From Clonostachys chloroleuca (lineage: Eukaryota; Ascomycota; Sordariomycetes; Hypocreales; Bionectriaceae): a DNA stretch of 64,000 bases. The notes below the pieces were generated by a model. It did not search any database, had not been told where the DNA came from, and saw nothing but the letters and a program-made list of their open reading frames with translations. The translations under genes were made by a program, and so were the position numbers. The stretch covers positions 3,162,001 through 3,226,000 of the forward strand of contig JBANAY010000004.1 in NCBI GenBank assembly GCA_037952775.1, given 5' to 3'. Of the stretch, positions 1 to 13,081 are shown one piece after another (position 1 is the stretch's first letter; the number at the start of each line of letters is the position of its first letter).

Positions 1-261
1 TACAGTTTCTTGACACCATTCATCCTTTCCCGTTCTATCGATTCCCACAAGATTTCCAAGGGCGAGACTCAAGTTGCACGCCTCTAATTTTCGTCAACGT
101 GTTGAAAAATTGCAGCTTTGTGTTGGTGTTCCATAGCCATTCTTTGTCACGACTTGCGTCTATCCAAGATAACACCAATCAAAGTCTCAAACTTCTGATT
201 TTTTTCTGGATGCCTGTCCAATCATTGCAGCTGATGATCCTCCTGAAAATATCCGGGACTC
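1..261. other. 3' flank of the nucleotidyltransferase gene
   Basis: This lies directly downstream of the stop codon of the minus-strand gene at 262-4439. I see no coding potential beyond shadow frames, and it probably holds the 3' UTR. Confidence 0.4.
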
Positions 262-3200
262 TTAGCCGCCTTTCCGCTCTGAAGCTCGCTTGGGAGGTAA
301 TTCTGCATTGGCCGGTTGGGGCTCAGCTGCAGTCTTCTTCTTTCCTTTGCCGGCTCGTTGCCACCCGCCATCACTTTCGCTTCGGGCACCCCGGACGTGC
401 CCATTCTGTCTGGGGCCATTGGCCGAGCCGCCTTGTTTCTGATTTTTTGTTGGCTTGGAGCTCTCCTGTGATTCTTGTGTCTGATCATTTGCGCGCGAGG
501 TTTGCTTTGCCATAGTCGTCCACGAAGGCTTCTTGTTCTCAGCTTGCCCATTATTACTCTTTTCATCTAGTCCAGGAAAATCCATTGCCGTCCTGGAGAC
601 GACAGGCGACGGTGTCTGGGCCTCATACACAGGTGACAGCAGGGATATTTCCGCGGCAGTTGCATGATGATTCTGATACACGTGATCGCTGGACACTGCC
701 AGATCGAGCGGGGCGATTGCATTGTGCTGGTTCTCGGCGATGAACTGTTGTCGCAGCAACGGATCGCCGTTGAGAAATGGCATGTCCTGTGCAATGACCT
801 GGGGATTCATGTACTGAGAGCTCATCATGGCGATTCGTTCTCGGAAAGAGGTGTCATCGGCTGCTGACTGATGGTGGGTAGTGCTATTCGACCCATTGAC
901 CACCACTGGCGGCCGACCGAGGGCAGGATGCGTTTGCGGTTGGGATGCTGGCAAATGGCCCAAGTTCTGGCCTTTGGGTGGTTGATAATTTGCCTGGACA
1001 CTTTCGAGGCTTGTATCGCTGGCGCGTTCTGAGGCAGGCGATGCCGAGCTGGTTGGGCGTGGCCCAGCACTGACACTTGTACGAAGGTTTGATCCATTGA
1101 CCACCAACGGCCGTGACGAGTTCCGCGGTTGGCTTCCTCCTGTGCCCTGAGAAAGCGGTGAAGAGTTGCCTTCCGAGGATAATCGACGGGCATGGCCAGC
1201 ATTTGCTCCGAGTGGCGATGGTGACCTGGACGTTCTTCTCATCCTCCTGTCAAGAATTGTCTGTGGGAGCTGATCAGTGGTCAGACGTCTTCTCCCTGGG
1301 CTTCGTGTAGGCGCTTGACTGGCAATATCCCCGAACGCGATACCGTTGTTCACCCCTGGAGACGGCAACCCTGCTTTCTGCTGTGCTGCGCCATCAAAGC
1401 CCTCGCCGAGTTGAGACGACAGAGACGATGAGGTCCTCGCGGCAGCATCGAATTCTTCCTCGGTCGGCGTAAACGTGATGCCGTTACTGTTTCCCTGGCT
1501 TGGGTTAGAAACGTTCGTTGTAGACTGGCTGGCTGGGATTGGTATCTGCCCGGTAGCGCTGGGTGGCATCGGAGGTTGTGACCGCGCTGGTTGAGATTGC
1601 GACCTAAGCGAACTACTTGAACCTGGTCCACCTTTTTCAGTTGTGACAGATCCTCGTTGCAAGGGCCGTCGATAGTCAGGTCCAACTCCATTGGTCGTCG
1701 CTGGCGAGGAGGGATAAGTCCCGTAGCCTGATGCGCCTGCATGAGCGAAGAAGGACGGGCCAAGAGTCATCCCGTACAGCGAGTATAAATCTGGGCGCAA
1801 TGGGGCACTGATCGGCGGATTGTCAATTCCATCGGTCCTTGAACGGTCTGCCTGTTGATTCTGAGTCGGATTCGTATTCGCTCCCATGGGCTGTTGTTGG
1901 CCAATAGTTTGGTGCTGGCCAAAGGATGCGCTATACAATTGTAACTGCCGAATGCCCTCCTGTTGATACACCAGATGCGGGTTCATGAGGTCGTGATATT
2001 GGTACTGATATTGAGGGTTTTGGTACCATGCCAAGTCTTGTTGCATCGTTACGCCTGGCGTAAACACGTTCGGGTCATAGGTTGGGACGCTGGACGAGGC
2101 ACGTCGATTTGAACCCCCATTATTGCCACCGCCTCCTCTGTAGTTATGCCTGCCACCGCGACCGCCGCGGCCACCTCTACCGCCTCCTGAATGAGATTGT
2201 GATGCGCTGCGAAGTAAAACAGGACGAGATTGGGGCGGTGGCCTTGACCAAACTCTTTCCTCCTCTTTTGGAAATACGTATTGCTCGCATGCTTCCTCAA
2301 ACTTGGCAGCCGATATCAGGTCGAAAGCTCGGCGCAACTCGAGATGAAGCCCTCTGAAAGAGTATTCATCCGCTGTGTTGCCAAGATTACGAGAGGTGTT
2401 GAACGGCTCCTCCACACACAGCTGATTGTTGATCGCGTAGTGCCACTTCTTATCGGTCTTGGTCACCAGAGTGCCGAGACGAACCGAGAGGACATACTTC
2501 TCGTAATCGAACTCGTGGGCGTAGAAGCGAAAAAATTGGAAAAGGAGATCAGCCTCGGATGACTTGTTGGCCTTCCCGAAACCCTTCAACTTCTTCAAGT
2601 TGTCGGCAAAGTCGCTCTTTGCGCCATCTGGTTTTTGGATCTTGTAGGGAAGTTGGTGTAGGGCCGGAAGAATCGAGGGCGTGCGGAGTTGGAGGAATGC
2701 AACTATCAAGCAAATCCATGTATAGGAGCTCAGAGTGCCACCGAAAGCTGGCTCTACATGTCAGAAAATAGGCCGGAAACAGATTCGACATATGCAGGGG
2801 TATACTAACCGGCATCGTTTACTATCCTCCTTCTCGTCCAATACTTTATGATCATCGCAAGCTGCCGCACCCTGGGATCTGTCTCTACGTAAACTCGAAT
2901 CATTCGTGTATTCTCGAGCGCGAGAGTATTGTTGACATTCATGTCGCATGCCAAACCTAGCTCCGGATCCCACATTTTCACAATGGGAACCTTGGCTGCG
3001 GAGATGCAGACAACTTTTTCCATACCACCTGAGTGTTGTTAGCCAATGCCAAAGTGCTGAGAATGACGATGGGATACACATACGTCTAGCTAATAGATCA
3101 GCAATCATGCAGACGCCTTCTAGTTCGTGCCATGACGTTGTGATACATATGTCGACTAGGTAATGCAGAGTGTCAGCAAAGTTGTCGCATGTTGGGGGTA

Positions 3201-4439
3201 CACCGAGATCGAAAAAAAGCGAGCAGTACCATCAGAATCATCTGAGCAGAGCAGGTTGCCCGATGAGCCGAACAAATGTGCCCGGATATCGTGACCTGGC
3301 CATTCCTCGTTGAAAATCTTTTCCAGCTTGGCGACCAGCTTCGTTCTCTTCTCCTCGACAGCCTCGCTCGGTATTAATCGATCGTACACTTCGCGCATAT
3401 CTGTGGCTACCTTGCGTTCCTCCTCCTCTGTCAACTTTCCCTTGATTTTGCCCAACGGAACCTTTTCCAACTTCTCGTTGCCGATGGAATACGGTATTCT
3501 TCTCCTAGAGTTGATCTGCGAAGTCTCGTACTTGCAGCCCCCATGCCGAGGAGGCGGCAACGGCCTCAGGGAAGGTAGGGTGCTATTGGTCTCTGAATAT
3601 GCAGACCGGGGGGAGTGGTTGTTTACATTTTCGGTCGGCGACGGTTCGCGGGACTCGAATGAGAATTGTCGAGCTCGCTGATGGGGGGTCGAGGGTACTG
3701 AACTCGAATGTGAAGGAGCCTGTGAACGCTGTGAGGAGGAAGAGGAGAGATTGCTCGGCCTGCCAGAAGAATTCTTGGCCGATTCCACTGGCTGGGCCTG
3801 CGCTGATGTATTTTTTGAGGGCATTTTGGATGGCGGAGCCTCCTTTTTGGTTACGACGGAGCGATTCTTGTCCGGACCCTGATGTGACCGACTCCCATGG
3901 CCTCCTGCGGTGGAATTTTTAGCAGTCGAGTGGTCTTTCACCGACACCTTGCTTGATGATCGGGAGCGAGTCCCTGCTTGGGCGTGAGAGGCAGACACGA
4001 CGGGTGGAAGTGGTGGTGTCTGCAGCCCGCCCCCGCGGCTGGGAGAGACGAGTCTGTTATAGTTAAGGAGCTGTGCGTAGTAGATGTTGGACTGCTGGGG
4101 AAACCACAGGGGGAGAAAATCGATGGGGCAAGCAAACTGGGTAACTCCAGCGGCTCCGGGTACGTGGGAGAGGGTGTGATGGTTTGAGGCGCCGTCCAGC
4201 GAGCCTTCAAGGGGGTATGATGGTGCTTGCTGGACCGTCGTCGGTATGGCAAGATGGGAAAATTGTGAGAATCCGGCGAGCTTGGCGGAAGATGGGGAAG
4301 CAGTCTTCTCTGCTGCTGTCGTCGCCGAAGTTGCCGTATCGATCGAGGGGTGGTCGGGGGAAGCGGCAGATGATTGTGTCCAGGTCGGCGAGCTATAATA
4401 AGAATGCTGTGTTTCGGCCGTGGTCGTCCTGGCGTCCAT
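262..4439 (-). CDS. Cid1-type terminal nucleotidyltransferase with RGG tail
   Basis: Exons 4439-3230, 3155-3084, 3028-2810 and 2747-262 join in phase to give 1328 aa. The first in-frame ATG is at 4439; upstream in-frame sequence starts only at TTG. Visible domains are a disordered Ser/Pro-rich N-terminus (1 to about 330); a Pol-beta nucleotidyltransferase fold with GSS at 391-393 and catalytic Asp 403, 405 and 456 (DSDVDI and CDMNVNN); a PAP-associated domain at about 500-640 (GGTLSSY); an RGG box at about 688-708; and a long disordered Gln/Ser/Pro-rich tail. Family knowledge: Cid1-like enzymes add U, C/U or A to RNA 3' ends and promote mRNA decay. Aspergillus CutA/CutB are the nearest functional comparison, but orthology is not shown here. 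The RGG box suggests extra RNA binding. All three catalytic acids are present, so the enzyme should be active. Family assignment is firm; substrate is unknown. Confidence 0.88.
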
Positions 4440-7400
4440 GAAATGGAATGCACGGAAAAAGCAGACAGAATGCAGTAAAACCAGCGAAGTGAAGAAAAGC
4501 AGAACCGGCAAGCAGTCCGCGGAGCCCACGCGTGAGCAGAGGGGGAACAGTCTGGAAGTTCGAGCTGGTGGCCAAGGGTACGACGTTTTGGTGGGACGCG
4601 GGAAAGGTTGTGGTGGATGAATAGGGAAGTACGTCGCCGGAAAGTAGAGCAATGGCTCAGCGCCTAGTTGGTCTCGCAACTAAGTTAACTCTCAGTCCCT
4701 CTTTCTGCCTCTTGGTTCGGTAGTTGTTGGCTGAGGCTTTGTGCGTCTGTGTCAGCTCTCGAGGATAAGCCAGCAGCGAGGCACGGGGATTATGTGCGGC
4801 GTCGGTCGGATCGTAGCCAATGGAGGGGGAGATGCAGGCAGAAACGACGTGATCGAGCTCGGTCAGACCCGTGCTGCGGCGAGGCAATCAGACAGCCTCG
4901 ATGTTGCAGTTCTAGGACCGAAGTGAAGAGGGCGCAATAGTGAAGGCGAGCGGAGTTAAATCAACGTGAAGTGGAGAAGAGAGCACAATGCCTCAAGCTG
5001 ACTGGCCGGAGGGGAACGGACGAACGCTGGTGAATGCAATGTGCGAGAGGTGCAATGATTGAGGGACGGGGAGGCGGCAGGCTCGTCGAGTGGTGATCGC
5101 AGCGGAGAGAAGATGTGTGTATGTTCCCGTCTGGCATTTGGCAGCGCGCAGCGACTTCGAATTAGGGTGATGAGGATGGACGGGATGTGTCGGCACCCTG
5201 CTCGTAGCAGGTCTTGTGCGTGAGCGACGGCGCTGGTGGTTGCGGTGGAGAGGAGGTTAAAGGGGGTTTCGCCTTGAGTTCGACGCGTGGGGCAGCGACA
5301 GGGAAGTACCGCTCTACCCTGACAACAGCACGGAGCGATTTGCAGGTACCTGCCCATCTACTGACAATCCAAGAACAGGAGCAGTCGTCCACTTACGCCG
5401 GTGGAGTCTCGCTCGCTCTGAGTAGAAGAGGATCTCCCAATCAGCCACAGCCGTTGATGAGCGCTGGCGGTGCTCGGCTCCCTCTGAAATTGAGTGAGAG
5501 GAATTGCGCCTTGGTAGTGGTTTCACGGGCAGTCAGATTAGATTGCTTGTAAGTGAGCGAAGCGGGAACCAAGATTATTTTGATTAGGCAGTACCTCCAG
5601 AATCTGCCTCTAGCTGGCTCCCTTGCAAGTATAGCGAGTGCGGCTTCCATCCGATGCCTCAACTCTGACATGGACCTGGATGCTCAGAAGCGCGAGTGCT
5701 CTGTAGCGAGGTAGGTACTCTGTAACACGTGTACCTGGCCAGCCCACCTCTGGGTGGTGGGTACTAAGCAGGTACCTTCCTCCCGCTGGATGAATGACTG
5801 GATAGGGGACTTTACCAAGCGGGCCCCCGTTCATGGCATCAATAAGACCGCGCTTCTAGTGGTATTGATAAATTAGCTACCCTTGTGCCTTGGGTTGAAG
5901 AAGCAATCAATCATTCCTGGCACGCCGTGGCCGGTTTCCACCTTCATCACACTGGCAGGAGTCTGCGGCTGTCGCACATCGCCACAGCTGGCCGCGACAG
6001 GGTTGTTCATGATTCCTCACTCCTTTCTGGTACGGAGCCACGAGGTCACCATACACGCAAATAGAATACGACGTCGCCCTCTAGATATTACTCACTCACC
6101 GTCAGCCCGAGCGCACCTACCCATCGACGGACAGCGCCCAATTGGCACCCGCTGCCTTTGGAGCCTTGGGCCTTGGACGTCCGATATTTGTTGCATACCT
6201 TACCTACAGCTCTTGCCTTCCCCCTCAGATCGGCCTGCCTTACGCACCTGACTAAAGCGCCAGCTGGCTCTATCATCAAACATGAGGGGCAGGGCCGCAA
6301 AAGCCTGGCCTACCTACCAAATGTGGACTCAGTCTATCAATCCTGCTCAATAGTACGACGACTAAACGCCTAATGGCGTCTTTGCTTTGATAGCTGATCA
6401 ACTCCAATGGAACCTAACTAAACTGGAATTGCCAAGGCCATTCATGATCACCAATCAATCTAGAAGCCGATCAGGATGCTAACATATGTTGGTCAGCGAT
6501 ACAGGGCTTGGCTCGGGCACGACAAGACAGGTCAGGTGTCCAGAGCCGGACTGATGCGAGAGAAGAGGTAAGTATTTGGCACATCAGTGTGGAGGATGCC
6601 CACCAATGGCTGCGGCTTACCACCACTTGGCTTCTTGAGGGGGGGAGGCAAGTGTGTTCAGATCACAACACGGTTCGGGCTTGCGGCTGACTGGGGCATG
6701 GAGAAGTTGGTGAACCATAAATTTGGCACGGCTTCCCAGGGGCTGGCTCATTATGACTACATACATGGATGCCACTACTAACCTTAGCTCGTAGGGTCCA
6801 GCCATCTAGCAGCTTGCCGACAGGAGAACTAACTTGCCATGGAATAGAATATAATCCATGAATTGTAAGACAGTTGCAAATGCACGTTGATCCGTCAACG
6901 GCTCAACTATCAATCGATAGTGATGAGCCGGCAGCCGTATTAATGCCTCGAACCGCAATTTCTCCCGTGTTTCCAGCCCCGTGAAGTAATTTGCGAAAGA
7001 CGCACAGCACACACTTCTTCCCACTAATTGCCCCATGCCCATCATTTCCTGTGAGCTACAGCTGTTTGGGTGTTGGCCTTGTTAGGAGAGGAACAATCAA
7101 CCATCAGGGTGCTCTTGAACTCACTGGGCCACCAGCGTCTTGCTGTCTTCTTACCACCATGGTGTGTATATTTGGTCTTTGTCTGAGACTTCAAGACCCG
7201 TGAGCGAGCTTTGAGAACAATAGCAATGGCCCAAAACGTTCAAATTGGCCGAGGCGAGGTCACCGAATACTGCCCCAGAAGCAAGATCAACTATTCTATT
7301 ACTCAATTGATTGATAGAGCCGGCTGCCAAGATACCAATCATGTTGTCCCGACAGTTAGGCATGGACAGCATGGATTCCGTCGCAACTTACATTCCGCTT

Positions 7401-8953
7401 TTTTGTTTTTGGATCCCCGGAACGGTGCATCTCCGCACGTCGTTTCGGCGCTCTGGTGAATACGCAGAACCTTTCCCGGGCGTATCAACGCGATGCAACG
7501 CGACGCACCCATTATTACAGGTATATGCGGATTCCCTACCCATCCAGAGCTTCCGTCTCACCGGTCAAGCGCAGCGACGTAATTGACGAATCGCAGCTAC
7601 TTTGTCAAGTGGAGCAGTTAATTTGGTCTAGCCAGTATCCAATTGCCTTCTGACGTCCACCTTCCCGAAGGCCTCCCTACCTACTCAAGCACAGATCCTC
7701 CCAACGCTCGAGCACACGAGGTGGGATGTTTGTAATATTTTCCGATGTTCGTTCGGGGTAGCCTTGCCGTAATATAAAAGGGGTGCCATATACCGTTGCT
7801 CGGGGACCCGTATTAAAGAATGACAATTCATTCTGCATTGACTCGCATTGCAATGTTGTGGTGAATTGGCAATTGGCATTGAAAATGAAAACGTACGTCT
7901 GGTGCCTGCATTTATCAAATTTCTAAGCGCAGTCTCATGCTCGCTTTGCGCCATTGAGTTCAGCGGCTTTGTGGCATTGAGTTTTGCGACAGCCTTCTCC
8001 ACGTAGTCGACTCATAACTCAATGGCGGCGGTTGTCATCACGCGTGACTTGGAGCTTCATTTCCCTCTCTGGAGACCAGACGCTGCCGATCTGCCACGCC
8101 CAAGGGACCAAGGATGACCCAATTCGTTTGCCACGACCAGGCGCAATGCATGGCTGGCTGCTATTCTGAGATAGATGCATCTACCTCTGGCCAACCAGAC
8201 AAAACACAGGAACCTCGACATCGATAAGAGTGGAGGGAAGGCTTCTTAGCAGGCGGCACAGCAGGCTGCGTGATGGGGTCAGACCTAAATATATAACAGC
8301 CCTAGTTATCGATGCGAGTGATGGAGCACGCAAGCTGGCTGACGGCATCCCCAGGCTGGTTTACCCCGGATGGGCCAGATTCTTCTCTTGTTCTAGAAGT
8401 TTTGTCGCGAGCACGCCATTCTAAAGCGCGAGACAAGCCACCCGCCACAATAAAAGACTGGATTGGGGAATCCAGCTAGAAGAAGAGTTTCCCGGGAAGC
8501 GACCTAGCTGTGCCTACCTATCGCAAGTGTCTCGTGCCACCTGGAACTCATCGGGTCTTCCCCACAAACAGACTACGGATACCTGCGCAGGTGATCACCA
8601 GCTTGCCACTACCTTGGTTGTCGCCGTCACGCCAGATGTTGTATTACCTACCGCTGTTATTGATACGCCAGAGGCGGGCAAGAGCAGCACCCTTCTGACA
8701 CTGTGGATGGACATCAAGGTTCATCTGCACTCTCACTTGTCACAGGGGCTGCACGAATATAGACAGCTCTATTCGATGTTATAAACACAGCGGCCTGAAA
8801 CTCTTTCCAACTCCGGTTCTAGTGTAGCCACTCCTTGTAACGGCAATCCGAAATATTTAACGCATTCAGGGTAAACATGGCCTAATCGAGGCAAAGGCAG
8901 CGATCAGGTACCCGTCCTTGTTCGCAACCTCAGCCCGGCAGGTTCAAAGCAGG
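4440..8953. other. 4.5 kb region without a recognisable gene
   Basis: Only short overlapping frames occur, none with a recognisable domain or a spliceable series. The part next to 4440 is pyrimidine-rich on the minus strand and probably contains the promoter and a long 5' leader, possibly with introns, of the nucleotidyltransferase. The rest is unexplained; a non-coding RNA or a degraded gene is possible but unsupported. Confidence 0.4.
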
Positions 8954-11289
8954 CTAGTCTTGAACATACAATCCCTTCCGACCGCTCAACGTCTCCGCTT
9001 TATTTCTGTATCCCTCGTTTCTCCTCACGGCCAGGAACGTCAAGCTCCACAGCTGGCTGATGTTGCTCTCCGTCGAGCTTAGCTCGCCTAACGGAATCGA
9101 GGCGAACCGCCCGTCATCGTACTTCCACGTCCACAGCTCATTGCTCAGCACCGCGGTGTTCTCTTCAATCACGTCCCACAGTTTGTTGTATGCATTGATC
9201 ACCTTGATGTGCACGGAGCTGTCTTGGCAGAACTCTGGTGGCGAGCTGGCTTCGCATCGGCCGAGCTGGTGCTCGAGACCCTTGGCCATCATCGACAGCT
9301 GCCATCCCCACACCACAGTCCCATGATAATCGGCTCGGCCGAAACCGGCTGTGGAGATGGTGTACGCGGGGTTTGAGACCAAAAGACCGGCGTCCGTTGT
9401 CAGCCCTACGGGGAAGGGTGCCAGAATGTTATCCGCTGTCTGGCTGACAAACGCAGTGAGCTGGGCCTCGTTGGTCGAGTTCAAAAGGAAGTGACGGAAG
9501 CAGTCATCAGTATTCATGATCTTGACTATGGGCTGGTTGTTGCTGCCATCCAGCGCCAACCCGTAGAAGTGAACATCCCCTGTGATGCTGCCACTCTCTG
9601 ATGGGAACGGGAAGTTGTTCGACGAGACGTAGCTGTCTACAAGCGAGCGAGCGTCATCCCGTGGGATGGACACCTCGAAGAACTCCAGGGTTTTATCCTC
9701 CCAGATTTTGGCCGCCTTTCGGGCGTCATCCGCCCATGTTGGGTGGTCTGGGAAGAAGCCTGCGTTGGCTAGGGTGGCAATGGCATAGAGACCAGCCGGT
9801 GCAAGAGCAGTGTTGACATCATATGGGATCCGACCGCCGCCGAGGCCGGTCGAGCTGTCTCGCCACTCGCCGACTGACTCTCCATCCTTGAGACGGATGA
9901 GGTTTTCCTTCACCTGACCGTTCTTTGCCGCAAAGGGCGCCGTGGTGCGAAGAATCTTGTCTGCGTTGAGCGTCGCAAGCGCCCGGTAGCTTGTACCGCT
10001 CTCTCCCTCAGCGTGCGCCGTGACTTGGTCGAGCACCGCCTCGACTCTGTTCTTTCCAACGGGGTTATTGATGAAGTATTCTGCCAAAAGGATGGGGAGG
10101 AAGAAGTCTGTATCAACCATCTTATAGTCGTAGAGTGGTGCCGTGGAGATCAGTCCGGCTTGCTTGTTCAGGTATGTAGCATAGTCGCCAATGGTCTCCT
10201 CGTGGGCAACGCTCCCGTCACTCTTGTCAATCCGCTCCAGCAGTGCGATAACTCCGGCTTCGAACGCGCTTCCCTCACCAGCGCTCAGGATGTCCTTGAG
10301 AAGAAGCATGGAGATCATACTGTCTCGGCCAAAATAGGTGAGGAAGCGCCACGCGCCCGCCAGGAGCTTGTCGCTGTAGGACAGGAACGAGAGGGATTTG
10401 GTCTGGTCTGGAGAGTCTGCGATGAGGTCATGGGCAGACTCCGTGAGCACCTGGGACGGCTGCAACTGCGTCAGCTGCGGATAGTTGAACGAGGCATTGA
10501 AGACGTAGGTCCCTGCGGTGAACTCGACGATGCGGTCGCTCAGGCTGGCCGAGCTTCCCTTGCTGCTAGGGGAGAAGGACAGCGTCATGGTCGTCACATT
10601 ATCGAACCAGGGACGATCCACCGTTACGCTCCCATCGCCGTAGTCAAAGAAGCGCAGGGTGTTCTGGATGGTGGAATCAAGCCAACCGCCCTCGGTGTAC
10701 CCGCGTAGGGTGCGGATACTGCCCAGAATAGGGATGGTCAGTTTGGCCGAGGTGTTGAACGATATTTGGCCCGAGACGCCTACGATCGGGTTATCGTCAG
10801 TGGGTTCGTAGACGGGCTCCAGCGCGTTTCCCGTGGTTGACGAATTGACGAGAGCCACGGCCAGCGAGCCCTTGACACCATTCTGAGGCTCAAAGAAAGC
10901 AGCAAGACCGCTGTTTCCAGCAGGCCATGCGACCTGTGAAGATGTTCTGTTAGCTTGCAGTGAACGTGTGGTGGGAGCACATCTCGGGAGCATACAAGCA
11001 GGCGCGGGGTAACAATGTCCAGCAGGCTGCCTGGCAGAGGGCTCCTCACAATGACTTGCGCGGCGCTATGACAGTCTGAATAGAAGTAGTTAATGTATGG
11101 TAGATCACTCAAGGTGAATCGTGTAGGATCGCTCGAGCACCCGGCGGCAGAAGCTGTCCACGGCCAGAGCCATAGCGATAGAGTCGCAGCCAGGAACAAT
11201 GCCACGAAAGAAGTCATGATTGTCAGGAAACTGAGGCGGTAATTGGGGCGGTCATTGTGATCCGCCTTGGAAGGAGGTACGGGCTCCAT
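8954..11289 (-). CDS. secreted or membrane-anchored six-hairpin glycosidase (debranching-enzyme-like)
   Basis: Exons 11289-10996 and 10933-8954 (62-nt intron, phase 0) give 757 aa. A second ATG at 11217 would give 733 aa beginning with a classic signal peptide (hydrophobic core ending TASAAG). From the first ATG the same core follows about 30 polar residues and could be a type II membrane anchor. The mature protein has a beta-rich N-terminal half and a C-terminal alpha-toroid-like half. The segment FGRDSMISM (about 299-307) resembles the WGRDTF block of amylo-alpha-1,6-glucosidase and related six-hairpin glycosidases, and the length fits. Many possible N-glycosylation sites (for example NSS, NVT, NAS) agree with secretion. 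The likely substrate is an alpha-glucan or other extracellular glycan, but the exact GH family and specificity cannot be read from the sequence. Confidence 0.65.
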
Positions 11290-12177
11290 CGCCGCAATAT
11301 AAGACAAAAGACAATTGTATCCTGCGTGTTAAAGGGCCGAAGGAGAGTTGAGACAGCAATGCGCATGTGATGAAACGGTAGTTGATCATGGGCTGTGGAG
11401 GTGCAAAGCCCAGAAATTTCCTCTACGGGCAAGGAAGAGCAGCGCTACGTCAGGTCACAGGCTGGTTCCATTATGCCGGACACCGCAATCAATGTAACCC
11501 TCCAACTGCCTCCTCCAACGGGAGTTGACGTCTTTAAAGCGCCACCTGACGATCGGTAAATGATCTCTGCCCTGGATATCATGGGGTTGAGCGGTCATCC
11601 GACGGGGTTTTGTCCAATATATTGCATGCATTCTCTCCAACTGCCCCAGATGAGGGTTGCGGGGAATATGGGGTAATGGAACGAGATCGGCCCTTTGAGA
11701 GCTCTGGAAACTTGCTGTATTGGTCACGCACGTCATGATGTGAACAAGGCTGATGATGTTAGCAGGATATTCCCAACTGCTTCAAGGTAGATGAGGTAGT
11801 ATCTAGATGTCTGTCTATCCATCACGAGCGCTCTCTCGAGTGATCGATCACTCTGACTTAGCCTCGACTATGAGCGAAATATGATCACGCACGAAGTTTT
11901 TCAACCCTCCCTTTTCCATCTCGCCGACTCAAATCAAGATTCCCGTTGGTAAAAGATGTCGCAATAGGTAAACGTGTCGCAAACATTGCATCCGCCCCGC
12001 GTAGAGAGTTAACCCAGGAGTTGAGTTCACGGGTCCACTCATTCTGGCACCACAATCAATGTACTTTCTTGAGTTGGCTTGGATGGTGTTTCCTCCTCGA
12101 ATCTGGGGCTCTTGTGGCTAGTCATGTTCACGGAATCCTCGATTGAGCGTTTGATGCCTCTCTGGAAATTCGAGATG
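11290..12177. other. intergenic, no gene seen
   Basis: Intergenic DNA holding the promoter of the glycosidase (minus strand) and the 3' flank of the next minus-strand gene. Frames here are short and resemble no family. Confidence 0.4.
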
Positions 12178-12669
12178 TTAGATTTCACCGTGCAAGTAAC
12201 CAGCTCGAGACGTTCTCACATTGATTTCCACAGTTGACTTTGATGCCTCACGCTGGCGGGCCGCAAAGCCCTCAAGCCTCTCGCGTACCAGGTGTGGCCC
12301 CAGAACCCCGATGATCCCATCGATGAGTTCGTTGTTTGCGGCCGCCTCCTCTGCCTTTGCCGATTTCTTCTCTCGCAGGAGCCTCTCGAACTTGCGGCCG
12401 GATTTGAAAGACTTGCGGATTCTCTCCTTGTACTGCTCTGGACTGTTGGAGGAGTCCGTGATGCCGTTTTCATTCTGGAAGATTTCCTCCCGGATGAGTT
12501 CCACCTCCCTCTTCCGGCTGTCTTCGGCGGCGGCGATGCGCCGCATCTCGTCCCCGTGCTCCTTGATGCGCTGCTTGATCCCCTCGCTGAGGCGGAAGGC
12601 CTCGTATCCTAGCTGGAACTTGCTTTTGGATTCGACAGAATCGGGGAAATGGTCGGTGTTAGAGTCCAT
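12178..12669 (-). CDS. small charged coiled-coil protein, unknown function
   Basis: A single exon gives 163 aa from the ATG at 12669 (MDSNTDHF). In-frame codons extend upstream but the start there is not ATG. The sequence is very rich in Lys, Arg and Glu and looks like a long amphipathic helix (about 20-120) with heptad-like spacing. It has no signal peptide, membrane segment, cysteine pattern or zinc finger. A basic stretch (KSFKSGRKFERLLREKK) might bind nucleic acid or acidic partners, which is inference only. I do not recognise a family. Codon use and a clean open frame favour a real gene, but a long opposite-strand frame overlaps it, so the call is moderate. Confidence 0.5.
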   Translation of the reverse strand: MDSNTDHFPDSVESKSKFQLGYEAFRLSEGIKQRIKEHGDEMRRIAAAEDSRKREVELIREEIFQNENGITDSSNSPEQYKERIRKSFKSGRKFERLLREKKSAKAEEAAANNELIDGIIGVLGPHLVRERLEGFAARQREASKSTVEINVRTSRAGYLHGEI

Positions 12670-13081
12670 GGTGAGCCTGATGTGTGTGTCCTGTGTCGGT
12701 GTGCCTGGTCTTGCGACGAGGCTGAGAGTGCGGGTACAAGTTGAAAAGAGATGAGCAAGTAGCAATATTTATTTGTGCAGTATTCAAACTTGATTGAATG
12801 TGTGCATAGGTTTTCTTGGTGTTTGTGTGCTGGGTAACGTTGTGAGTTGAAGGTGAGTTGCAGGTGTGAGAAGTTTAGCACAGGTCTGCCTCTCCCTACC
12901 TTTCCGCCCTGAGCGAGTTACGCATGCGAGAGAATGAGCCCGTGCAACAAGAAGGCTCGCATAGACAATAATATGAGGGTTGTGGATATTTGTTTTTGGC
13001 AAGACCGCCAAACTGGAATTATACACAACCTTTGATTGGATCACGGTCTCCTTAGACTTTTTATACTCCTTGGTGAAACAT
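12670..13081. other. intergenic, no gene seen
   Basis: AT-rich spacer between two minus-strand genes. It should contain the promoter of the coiled-coil gene and the 3' UTR of the phosphate cyclase gene. No distinct motif was recognised. Confidence 0.35.

Noticed and set aside
10013..10708. 231-codon open frame on the plus strand
   Set aside because: It is fully antisense to the glycosidase exon, has no domain, and follows from the GC-rich codon use of that gene.
12221..12754. Ser-rich open frame opposite the coiled-coil gene
   Set aside because: Serine-rich antisense of a Lys/Glu/Arg-rich helix; typical shadow. The minus-strand reading is more protein-like.
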